DNA from: Leptolyngbya sp. 'hensonii'
GTDB lineage: Bacteria; Cyanobacteriota; Cyanobacteriia; GCF-001939115
NCBI RefSeq assembly: GCF_001939115.1
Contig: NZ_MQTZ01000011.1
Coordinates: 10-60,862 of the forward strand
Length of the DNA: 60,853 bases
Direction of reading: 5' to 3'
Shown here: one piece after another, positions 45,888 to 54,900 of the stretch
How the letters are laid out: the number at the start of each line of letters is the position of its first letter
How positions within the stretch are numbered: position 1 is the first letter of the stretch
Made by a program: the position numbers and the translations under genes
Notes under the pieces: model-generated
Databases searched by the model: none
What the model was told of the DNA's origin: nothing
What the model saw: the letters and a program-made list of their open reading frames with translations, nothing else

Positions 45888-48296
45888 CTAAACACCCGCT
45901 GGAGTGGGTGGTGTGGGTAATTTAGGATAGGCAATCCGCTGGTGGTTGAACTGCTGCCAGACCTGGACAAAAACCTCGGCGATCTGGGAAAGATCTTCCC
46001 GAGTCAGACCTGCATCTACCAGTTGGCCATCCTGCCAGCGGGAGCGCAGAATTTTGTTAATCATAATGCGGGCCTCGTCGGTGCAGACATCTTTCAGGGA
46101 GCGGAGGGCTGCTTCGCAGGAATCAGCCAGCATCACAATCCCGGTTTCGCGAGACTGGGGAGTGGGGCCAGCGTAGCGGAAATCTGACTCCTTTACCAGG
46201 CAGTCAGGATCCTGCCGCGATCGCTCCTGAGCCTGATGATAGAAGTAGACAATCTGCATCGTGCCCTGATGCTCTGGAATGAATGCCGTAATCGCCTTGG
46301 GTAACCGGAACTTACGGGCCATCACCAGCCCTTCCGTAACATGTTTGCGGATGATCTCAGCACTCTGCCAGGGGTCGTTGATTTCGTCGTGCTTATTCGG
46401 GCCTCCCATCTGATTCTCGATAAAGGCCAGGGGATCGTGCATTTTACCAATGTCATGGTAGAGGCAGCCTGTTCGTACCAGTTCGACATCACAACCCAGA
46501 CGACGGGCGGCGGCTTCAGCCAGGGTGGCGACAAACAGGGTGTGCTGGAAGGTTCCCGGTGCTTCAGAAGCGAGACGCTTGAGCAGGGGGCGGTTGGGGT
46601 TCGCTAGTTCGGCCAGCCGAATTGGAGTCACCAGATCAAACAGATGTTCCAGATAAGGGCTGCACCCCAGGGCGACCACACTCCAGGTGATGCCGATTAG
46701 CCCCTGCATAGCAGCCAGACCCAGCACTACATACCAGGCTGGCCCGATCACCATATTCAGCAACAGGTAAACGGTGCCCTGGGTGATGCCGACCACCAGC
46801 CCGAGGAGGGCAAATTCCTCCCGCGATCGGAGGCGACCCGCAACCAGAGCCCCCACCAGTCCGCCAACTACCGTGGCAATCAAGTAGGTGCTGCCAATAT
46901 CCATCCCGACAGCCAGGGTAACGGAGAGTAGACCGACGATCGCCAACCCCAGAGCGGAGCCGTAGAAACTACCACTGAGCAGGCCCACCAGGGGCAGGCT
47001 GGTAGCTGGTAACCCAACCATCGCTGGTAGGGGGGCCGTCAGGCTGAGCAACAGCAGCAAAACCTGATCTCGCCGCCGGAGACCGGGTTGATAGCGCCGT
47101 TTAATCAACCAGAAAATGCCCACGCTGCCACTAACCAGCCCCCCAAAGCCAATCAGGCCGGGCCAGTTAATTTCCCTGCGACTGAGGCCGAAATGGTCCA
47201 GCAGAACGAAATCAGCCTGGGTGATTTTTTCACCGCTATAGACAATGACCTCCCCCTGCTTAATATTGACCAGCACGGTTTCCACGGCTTGAGCTGCCTG
47301 CTCAGCTCGTTCTCGGGTCCGTTCCCGATCCGTGACCAAATTGGGCCGCAGAATGTGAGTTAAACCCTGAATGGCTAGAAGTTGAGCAGATTCCGGGACT
47401 GCTTTACTAACATCATCTTTGACCAACTGCTGTAGGATGTCCTCTGGCAATCCTGGTGGAATGCCCTGGCTCAAAATCCGTTCTGTGATTGCCTGCATGG
47501 CGTTTTGCGTTTTGACCCAGGTTTCATCAGACCAGTCCAGAAAGGAGGGGTCATAGAAATTATCAGGTTTGACCAGGGTGGTATCGGAGAAACCCTGGAG
47601 GGCACGGGCATAGCTAGCCTGAGCTCGGGCGATCGTGGCCAGAAGCTGGGCAAAGCTTTCAGGAGAGGTGGTTTGTTGATAGGCCTCAAGTTCTTCCAGA
47701 GCCAGATTCTGGTTGGCACTGCTGGGAGCGAGGGAAGACCTGAGGGGAAAGGCCTGACTCGGAGAGGGGCGGCTGGTAAAAGTGCTGACAAGAGACTGCC
47801 ATTCCTGGTCATTCAACCGTCGCAGGTAAGATTGGGTGGCTCTGGACAGCATCCCAGGTTGTGTAAAGGGAAAAACACCGGCTGTGTCTCGGAGTGCTTG
47901 CCCCCGATCGAGAAACTTTTGCAGGTCTTGGTGGATCTGTTGATTGACGGTTTGATCCAACATCAACACTGGCACAGAGCCTGTACGGGCCTGTTTCCGT
48001 TGTTCATCTGTTGTTTTATTGTCTGGAATGCTGACGGTTTTAGGAGCCCGGATGGTTTGAGGGGCCTGTTTACCGACATCTAGTTTGGGTTCATTGTAGA
48101 AGTGATAACCAATAACGCTGGTCAGGGACACGATCGCGGTCACGGCCAGGATGGGGCCACGGTACCGATCGGTCAGGTGTGCCCGCTTGTCCGCTGCGGG
48201 TTGCCCTTGTCGGGAAGCGCTAGCTTGCCACCAGTGTTCGTGCCAACTTGTAGCTTGATGCTGAACGGTCCCGATCAATCGGCGGAGTGTTTTCAT
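45888..48296 (-). CDS. PgpH-like 7TM-HD phosphodiesterase (c-di-AMP)
   Basis: A protein of 802 residues. One N-terminal span (about 48-66), a large extracytoplasmic 7TMR-HDED domain (about 75-390), a block of seven membrane spans (about 395-585), then a cytoplasmic HD domain with GCLYHDIGKMHDP (HD pair) and later metal-binding His residues. PgpH enzymes hydrolyse cyclic di-AMP, a messenger for osmotic and day/night responses in cyanobacteria. The length and order are normal. It ends 12 bases from the tRNA on the opposite strand. Confidence 0.9.
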   Translation of the reverse strand: MKTLRRLIGTVQHQATSWHEHWWQASASRQGQPAADKRAHLTDRYRGPILAVTAIVSLTSVIGYHFYNEPKLDVGKQAPQTIRAPKTVSIPDNKTTDEQRKQARTGSVPVLMLDQTVNQQIHQDLQKFLDRGQALRDTAGVFPFTQPGMLSRATQSYLRRLNDQEWQSLVSTFTSRPSPSQAFPLRSSLAPSSANQNLALEELEAYQQTTSPESFAQLLATIARAQASYARALQGFSDTTLVKPDNFYDPSFLDWSDETWVKTQNAMQAITERILSQGIPPGLPEDILQQLVKDDVSKAVPESAQLLAIQGLTHILRPNLVTDRERTRERAEQAAQAVETVLVNIKQGEVIVYSGEKITQADFVLLDHFGLSRREINWPGLIGFGGLVSGSVGIFWLIKRRYQPGLRRRDQVLLLLLSLTAPLPAMVGLPATSLPLVGLLSGSFYGSALGLAIVGLLSVTLAVGMDIGSTYLIATVVGGLVGALVAGRLRSREEFALLGLVVGITQGTVYLLLNMVIGPAWYVVLGLAAMQGLIGITWSVVALGCSPYLEHLFDLVTPIRLAELANPNRPLLKRLASEAPGTFQHTLFVATLAEAAARRLGCDVELVRTGCLYHDIGKMHDPLAFIENQMGGPNKHDEINDPWQSAEIIRKHVTEGLVMARKFRLPKAITAFIPEHQGTMQIVYFYHQAQERSRQDPDCLVKESDFRYAGPTPQSRETGIVMLADSCEAALRSLKDVCTDEARIMINKILRSRWQDGQLVDAGLTREDLSQIAEVFVQVWQQFNHQRIAYPKLPTPPTPAGV

Positions 48297-48457
48297 AAAG
48301 GCATGCTGTCAACGACGATCGCGCAATGTTTCAGGACCATCCCCCGCTGCCAGTGCTGGATGCTTGACGGGGGATGGGGGGAAGGGGACTGTTGCGGGAG
48401 AAACAGGCTCAATCATTGACGTCCAGATCAATTGCAGGAAGGAATGGAGAAATCAAA

Positions 48458-49393
48458 CTAACGAGGTCGAATCACTCCCGGTGCCGCAGTTGCAGTTTGG
48501 TCAGCTCGGTGGATGAAGGGAGCGAGAGGATATTGACCGGACCAGACCGCCAGGAGTTGGGCGGCCAACTGATCAGCGTGGGACTCTAACCGGAATGGAT
48601 GGGACAGGGTCGATAAGGGTGATGGAATCGGTTCCATGCGGGAATTCAGGGCATGGGACCAGTTACTTGGGAGACATACAGAACCATTATAGGCACCTGC
48701 CACGGCCCCGGTAATCGTACATAGGTTAGACTGATAAATTGAAATTTGTGCCGTTTGGCATAGAGCCAGTCGGTAGTCTTGAGGGGTTCTGAGGAAACTG
48801 TAGAAGATAGGAATCATGGCTGTTACCTCAGGGGATCTGCTCCCCATGGCCACGATCGCCGTTTCTATCCCAGCGGCCTGGGTCAGCAATCTTTGCACGA
48901 GGCCAAGCTGTTCCAGGACAGTCGTTGCGGCTAAATCAGTCTCCCGTAACCGGTTGATCAGTCTTGGAATCAGGTCAGTCAGGGACATCTGTCTGCGGAG
49001 AAACCAGGCGATCGTCTGGCTCAAGATCAGGATTGCAGCCCGGCATTCCAGGGAAAAAACTTGGACCTGCCACAACTGCTCCAGCTTGCGGTAGAGCAGC
49101 CGATCATCTTCATGAAAAAACAGGGCGATGGGGATGGCCAGCGCCAAAGGGGGCATGGCCTGATCGGGGAGGGTGAGCCGTTGCCAGTCGGCCAGATCCA
49201 GATCCCCCCGATCACACAGGCTCTCTACCCCGGTCAGCAAGACGGCAGTGAGTGGGAGAACTAGGGGGCGATCGAAAACCAGTCCCCTTGAAGGACAGCC
49301 TGATGGAGGATGGGGCCAAGTCTGGGCTATGAACTCGCCGACGATCGCTCCCCATAGCGCACCCTGGAATTGGTTCAGGAGGGAATATCCCAC
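48458..49393 (-). CDS. Degenerate ADP-ribosylglycohydrolase-like protein
   Basis: A protein of 311 residues, GTG start at 49393 (MGYSLLNQFQGALWGAIVGE). The N-terminal FQGALWGAIVGE and C-terminal TITGAVAGAYNG blocks match ADP-ribosylglycohydrolase ends (GALxGxAxGD and GDTDTxGAIAGA). However, the metal-binding Asp residues are missing: no DDT after the first block, and SNLCTITG stands where GGDTDTIG would be. It is probably an inactive relative kept for another role; similar degenerate forms occur in cyanobacteria as I recall. It is 161 bases upstream of the pgpH-like gene on the same strand. Confidence 0.6.
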   Translation of the reverse strand: MGYSLLNQFQGALWGAIVGEFIAQTWPHPPSGCPSRGLVFDRPLVLPLTAVLLTGVESLCDRGDLDLADWQRLTLPDQAMPPLALAIPIALFFHEDDRLLYRKLEQLWQVQVFSLECRAAILILSQTIAWFLRRQMSLTDLIPRLINRLRETDLAATTVLEQLGLVQRLLTQAAGIETAIVAMGSRSPEVTAMIPIFYSFLRTPQDYRLALCQTAQISIYQSNLCTITGAVAGAYNGSVCLPSNWSHALNSRMEPIPSPLSTLSHPFRLESHADQLAAQLLAVWSGQYPLAPFIHRADQTATAAPGVIRPR

Positions 49394-49531
49394 AAATCAT
49401 CCTCAGAAATGGGACTTGAATCAAGCTAGGTTGAGGGGAAGCGTTGTCTGCAACAATCCTCTAGCCAGAGTGCTTACCCAGGTCGGCATGCCTGGAACGA
49501 TGCTCCATGACTTTCTAGTGTTCCGTCAAGA

Positions 49532-49563
49532 AAATTTTGACGGGTCGAAGACCCGCAAAATTT
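49532..49563 (-). terminator. Hairpin with T-rich tail after the M14-family gene
   Basis: AAATTTTGACGGGTC, loop GAA, GACCCGCAAAATTT: a 14-bp stem with one bulge. Read on the minus strand, it is followed by TTTTCTTG and lies 57 bases after the stop of the M14-type gene, so it should end that transcript. The same stem type is a common cyanobacterial repeat. Confidence 0.6.
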
Positions 49564-49619
49564 AACCCCAATCAACAACCTGGATTTTGGCTGCCCGTCC
49601 ATCATTGATGGACTGACCA

Positions 49620-50825
49620 CTAGATTGGGATCAGGGATAAAATGTACTCTCCTTCATTGACAGCCTGATTGGTAGAAACATCGTAAACAATACCGGATTG
49701 TTCCGCATAGATGTTAATCAGGGTCGGCAGTTTTTCATCCTTGTTAAAGCTGAGAACCTGATAGAGGTGTTCTCCAGGATGAATGGTGGTCCCCAGGGGT
49801 GCTCTGGCTTGAACCATGCCTCCAACGGTTGCATAGTACTTTTTAACCTGAGTCTTGGTGGCGGTGATCATGGGGTGAGAAGGGTGCGACACCTGTTGCG
49901 GGAGATCCAGAACACCTTTGGCCATCAGATAGTTCTGAATGCCCCTGATGCCCCGACTCACGGATTCGGGATTCAACTGCATGCCGGAGCCTAATTCCAA
50001 GGTCCAGGCTTCAATATCGAAGCAGATGTTGCGCCCCAGATCGCGAAAGCAATCTTCCAGAGCCAGCCAGGGTTTGATAAAGGCTTCATCGAAGGCGTCC
50101 CCATCGTACTCATCCAGGAGGATGCCATAGTCGAATTGGAATAACCTGGCGTTTTCTTGCCGATTTTGAAAGTAATACAGGTAGTCAACCGCCTGGTTGG
50201 TAGAAGTATGCAGGTCGATGACGTAATCGGCATCAAAGCAAAGGGACTGCAGTTTATAGCGATAACTGTCTGAGAAAGGAACGCCAGAGGGAGCCTGAAT
50301 CTCGTCTAACAATTTATGGAAGGCGATGCGAATCTGGGCTAAGTAATTATGCCGAATGGTTGGCAGATCCAGATTGGCTTGGGATTTGGCAAACGTCATC
50401 AAATCCGGATGTTCTTTCTCATAGTCCCAAAAAATTCGATTCCAATCCTGACCGTCATAAATATTGAACCGACCAGAGGAATAGTGATGCATCCGCTGAT
50501 TGGCGCTGAGAGGATTACAGACCGGAACCAACCAGACTTGCCCAACGAGCTGGGTTGAGTCTAGCGTCATCAGGAACTGAATCAGTTGGTGAATAACGGC
50601 ATTGCCTGCAATCTCAGCCCCATGGAGATTGGCCTGCAGGTACACTTTCTTTCCAGGTCGTGCCCCTGTGAATTGATAAACCTGCAAAGCCAGCCGATCG
50701 CCAGAAGCGAGTTGCAGTAAAGGAATGGTAGAGATTTTTGGGATTAACTTGCTCACCTTATCGGACTGCACCCTGATCAGTATTATTTCGGAACTATACG
50801 ACACAAAGGTGGAATTTTGGTGCAT
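49620..50825 (-). CDS. M14-family deacylase (AstE/aspartoacylase-like)
   Basis: A protein of 401 residues. The zinc motif NLHGAEIAGN (HxxE) is followed by the third ligand in VIDLHTS, and the C-terminal beta domain (from about 310) ends in GEYILSLIPI, typical of succinylglutamate desuccinylase/aspartoacylase-like carboxypeptidases. They split an amide bond to an acidic amino acid. The substrate is unknown. The first 20 or so residues are not family-like, so a downstream GTG (50756) may be the true start. The GIY-YIG gene is 20 bases upstream on the same strand. Confidence 0.85.
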   Translation of the reverse strand: MHQNSTFVSYSSEIILIRVQSDKVSKLIPKISTIPLLQLASGDRLALQVYQFTGARPGKKVYLQANLHGAEIAGNAVIHQLIQFLMTLDSTQLVGQVWLVPVCNPLSANQRMHHYSSGRFNIYDGQDWNRIFWDYEKEHPDLMTFAKSQANLDLPTIRHNYLAQIRIAFHKLLDEIQAPSGVPFSDSYRYKLQSLCFDADYVIDLHTSTNQAVDYLYYFQNRQENARLFQFDYGILLDEYDGDAFDEAFIKPWLALEDCFRDLGRNICFDIEAWTLELGSGMQLNPESVSRGIRGIQNYLMAKGVLDLPQQVSHPSHPMITATKTQVKKYYATVGGMVQARAPLGTTIHPGEHLYQVLSFNKDEKLPTLINIYAEQSGIVYDVSTNQAVNEGEYILSLIPI

Positions 50826-50845
50826 CCAGTGATAATTAATCGTGA

Positions 50846-51385
50846 TTATTTCAGATCTAGCAAACCCATCTCCTTCAATTTGGGATTAAAGCGAATCTGA
50901 AGCTGCAGACCTCGATCGCGTAAATCCGCCAGAATCTTTTCTTCCACCCGACGGGCCACCTGCTTCAGGAGTTTCATCTGGGTGATCTCATCGCCTCTGG
51001 CATAGGCAGCCTGTTCCTCTGGAGTCATGGTGATTTTGGCATCGATCGGTTGGGTCCAACCGGTTTGGTCGGGTTCATTGCCGGGAGGAGTGACCCCATT
51101 CTCCCTAATCCAGGCTTCCCGAATTTCCTCCAGGATGGTGCGGTTCGGTCGTTCGATCGTCTGGGCCTTTAACCAGTAACAGTTCTGGGGCTGGCGCACC
51201 AGATGTTGTTGCAGGCTGAGATAAATGTCCCGGGAATAGCCGATAAATTGCAGCACGTTGTCTTGGTCAAAGATGGCATAAACACCGACTTGACCCTGGA
51301 GTTGCTCTGGGAGTTGTCCTTCTGGGGTGATGTAAGGGATTGCTTCCAGGTTGGTCAGTGGCGACAGGGATGGGGAAGGGGGCAT
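50846..51385 (-). CDS. GIY-YIG domain protein
   Basis: A protein of 179 residues. A GIY-YIG-like core lies at about 33-105: VGVYAIFD...LQFIGYS is the two-strand motif (GVY and FIGYS in place of GIY and YIG), and an Arg and Glu follow (SRDIY, EEIREAW). The C-terminal half is charged and helical. Similar stand-alone proteins occur across cyanobacteria; whether it cuts DNA is unknown. It forms a probable operon with the M14-type gene (20-base gap) and the secreted gene (12-base gap). Confidence 0.75.
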   Translation of the reverse strand: MPPSPSLSPLTNLEAIPYITPEGQLPEQLQGQVGVYAIFDQDNVLQFIGYSRDIYLSLQQHLVRQPQNCYWLKAQTIERPNRTILEEIREAWIRENGVTPPGNEPDQTGWTQPIDAKITMTPEEQAAYARGDEITQMKLLKQVARRVEEKILADLRDRGLQLQIRFNPKLKEMGLLDLK

Positions 51386-51397
51386 AGTCGATCCTAT

Positions 51398-51886
51398 CTA
51401 TTTAATCTTCCTCAGTTTCCCATTTTCGTATTGCCAGATTTGGGTGGGGAGAGAACCCGTGCCTCGATTGGGAGGGCCGCCAGGAAATGTGACGAATAGC
51501 TTAGGGCCTTGCTGTTTCAGGAGTGGGTCCGCCCCACCACAGAAATCGAGGGGTGGGGAGAGGGTGTAGGTACTATCGGCCCGTATGCCTAAAAAGTAAA
51601 GGGGACCGCCATTGCAGGCATTGCCTCTGGGAATTTCCTGGTACACCAGCACTTCCTCCAGGTTGCCAAGATGGCGAAAACGACCGATCACGATCGGGGC
51701 GTAGGCGTTCTGGCAGTTCAGGCGGTTGATCACCTTGTTCTCCAGGAGCACCTGACAACGGCCAGCAGCGTCTGGAGCCAGAATTTTGAACTTGCCCCCG
51801 ATCGTTTCCAGTTCAACCGTGATTTTTTGGGCCAGAGCACTGGGTGTGATCAATCCGATCAAAAGCCAGGGAATAATTCTTTGCAT
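51398..51886 (-). CDS. Small secreted protein of unknown function
   Basis: A protein of 162 residues from the ATG at 51886 (MQRIIPWLLIGLITPSALA, a clean signal peptide); an ATG three codons earlier is possible. The mature part holds four or more Cys residues, including CQVLLEN, LNCQNAY, NACNGGP and FCGG, which suggests disulfides in the periplasm. I do not recognise a family. It is divergent from the large light-sensor kinase across about 70 bases, so their promoters overlap. Confidence 0.65.
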   Translation of the reverse strand: MQRIIPWLLIGLITPSALAQKITVELETIGGKFKILAPDAAGRCQVLLENKVINRLNCQNAYAPIVIGRFRHLGNLEEVLVYQEIPRGNACNGGPLYFLGIRADSTYTLSPPLDFCGGADPLLKQQGPKLFVTFPGGPPNRGTGSLPTQIWQYENGKLRKIK

Positions 51887-51958
51887 AGCCACCATTGTAG
51901 AAACGAAGTTGAAACCGCTACAAAAATAATTAATCCCCACCATAGGTGCCAGCGTCAA

Positions 51959-54900
51959 ATGTTTACAGGTGTTTCAGAGGTGAGACAGGCTATTAACCGC
52001 AACGTACTGATTGTCTCTCCCGATACACCTCTGATCCAGGTGATTGAACGGATGAATCAGCGGCGATCCCTGATGCCAGACGAACCTCAGTCCTGGGCGA
52101 TCGCGGATAGCCCCAAAGCAGAAAGCTGCAGCCAGCCTACCTGTGCCTTGGTGATGGCATCGGCCCAGTTGTTGGGCATTTTCACCAGTCAGGATGTTAT
52201 TCAGGCCGTGGCCTCAAAATGTAACCTGGAGGAAACGACCATTTCAGAGGTGATGACTACTCCGGTTGTGACCTTGAACTTGGCAGATTTGAAAGATGCC
52301 TCGGTAGTGCTGGATGTGATGCGCCAGTACCAGATTCACCATTTGCCGATTCTGGATGAGCAACAGCAACTGCTGGGAGTCGCCACGTGCAAGAGTTTGT
52401 TATGTGCAGGCCAAAACCCGGAAGTTGCCTTGCACAGGAGTGAGGAACAGCGTTCTCTGGCCCTGGATATGACCCAACTGGGGACGTGGGACTGGGATAT
52501 GACGACAGGGAGCTTAACCTGGACGGACAACACATTTCGATTATTAGGTTTTGCGCCTGGAGAAGTGGAGCCCACACAAGCCGTTTGGCGTCAGCGGGTC
52601 CACCCTGAGGATCTGGAGGGCATTGAGCAGGCGACCCTGCGTGATCTGGAGGGCCAGGGTCCGGGTGAGGTTGAATACCGGGTAGTGCATCCTGATGGCA
52701 GTCTGCACTGGCTGCTGGGCAAGGGCAAGGTGGTCCATGATCAGGATGGAAAGCCAGTGCGGATGCTGGGCATCCTGATGGACATCAGCGATCGCAAAGC
52801 GGCTAAAGAGCAGTTGCGGCAACAACAACAATTGACGGAGCAGATTGCGGAGTCTACGGCAGCCATCCTTTACATCTATGACCTGGTGGAAAACTGCAAT
52901 GTGTATGCCAATTCCCAGATTGAGGCAGTTTTAGGATATTCCCCGGATGAGGTTCAGGCTCTGGGCAATGCCCTCTTTTCGACCCTGGTGCATCCAGAGG
53001 ATTTTCCCACCCAAATGGTTAATTATCAGCACTGTTTCACCCTGAAAGATGGGGAAATTCTGGAGACAGCCTACCGGATGCGGCACAAGCAGGGGGAGTA
53101 TCGCTGGCTGCTCAGTCGCGATCGCGTCCTCAACCGCATGCCAGACGGTTCTCCCCGGCAAATTCTGGGCGTCGCTACAGACATCACCCTCCTGAAAGAA
53201 ACCCAGGTGGCTCTGCAACACCAGGCCGATCGGGAACGGCTGATGGCGACGATCTCTCAGCGGATTCGCCAGTCATTAAATCTGGAAATGATTCTGGCAA
53301 CTACAGTGGGGGAGGTGCGGCAACTACTCCGAACCGATCGGGTGATTCTCTACCGGTTTGATCCGGATTGGAGTGGGATTGTGGTGGCTGAATCGGTGGC
53401 AGAAGCCTGGTCCCCGATCCTGAACTTGAAGATTACCGATACCTACTTTGTCGCAACCCAAGGCCAGAGCTATCAGCAGGGCACCATCAGGGCGATCGAT
53501 GATGTTCAGGTCGCTGGGTTGGACCCCTGCCATCTGGCGCTGATGGAACAGCTTCAGGTGCGAGCGAAACTGATTGTGCCTGTGCTGCAGGGACGCTGTG
53601 TCTGGGGATTGCTCATCGCCCATCATTGTGCCGCTCCCCGCTCTTGGCATCCCTGGGAGAAGGAACTCCTGTCCCAACTGGCGACCCAGGTGGGGATTGC
53701 GATTCAACAGGCCAATCTCTATCGTCAGGCCCAGCATGAACTGGCCGAGCGCAGACAGACAGAACAGGCACTACGCTTATCCCAGGCCCGGTTCGCTGGG
53801 ATTCTGGATGTGGCTAGTGATGCCATTATTTCCATCGATAGCAACCAGCGTGTGACCCTATATAACCAAGGGGCCGAAAAGATGTTTGGCTATCCGGCCG
53901 ATGAGGTGCTGGGCCAACCTCTTGATCTGTTGCTCCCCAAACGTTTTGTGGGCATGCACCGCCACCATGTCAGAGACTTTGCCCAGGGAGAGGCTCCGGC
54001 CCGCCGGATGGGAGAACGCCAGGAAATCTTTGCTCGTCGTCAGGATGGGCGTGAATTCCCCGCTGAGGCTTCCATTTCCAGGTTAACCCTGGCCGGAGAA
54101 ACGATTCTGACGGTGATTCTGCGGGATGTCAGCGATCGCAAGCGGGCTGAAGCGAAACTCCGCGAACAACAGGCCCAACTGGACCTGGTGGTACAGGCGT
54201 CAAATGTGGGGTTCTATCTTTCCGATCTGCAAACAAATACGTCCTATGTGTCGCCTGCTTACAAGGCCCAGCTTGGTTATGCTGCTGAAGAAGAATCGGG
54301 TAGCCCTGCCGATTGGAATAGCCGTCTCCATCCCGAAGATCGAGACCGGGCGATCGCAGCCTACCAGGCGTTTAAGCGCCAGGAGGCCCCTTACAACATT
54401 GACTTTCGCTTGCGCCACCGGGATGGCAGTTATCGCTGGATTTATAGCAATGCCCAACTCATTCTGGATGATAGAGGATGTCCAGCCAAAATTGTGGGGA
54501 CCCACATCGACATCACCGATCGCAAACAGGCTGAAGCAGCCCTACAACAATTAAACCGGGATCTGGAGTGGCGGGTCCAGGAGCGGACTGAAGCCCTGCA
54601 GCAACAGGCAGACCAGGAACAATTACTCCGATTTGTGGCCCAGCGGATTCACCAATCCCTCGATTTAGAGGAAATTTTGATCACGGTGTTGACAGAAATC
54701 CGCCATACCCTGCAAGCCGATCGAGTCGCTATCTACCGGTTTAACCCCGATTGGAGCGGTACTTTTGTGGCGGAATCGGTCGATACAAATTGGGTTCCCT
54801 TAGTCGGACCTGATATCCAGACGGTTTGGCCAGATACCTACCTGCAAGAAACCCAGGGAGGGCGCTACCGGCAGGGTGAAACTTTTGCAGTCAACGACAT

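Noticed and set aside
51671-51958. N-terminal extension of the light-sensor kinase
   Set aside because: These 96 codons are the complement of the secreted gene at 51398-51886, and the ATG at 51959 begins the CBS domain properly.
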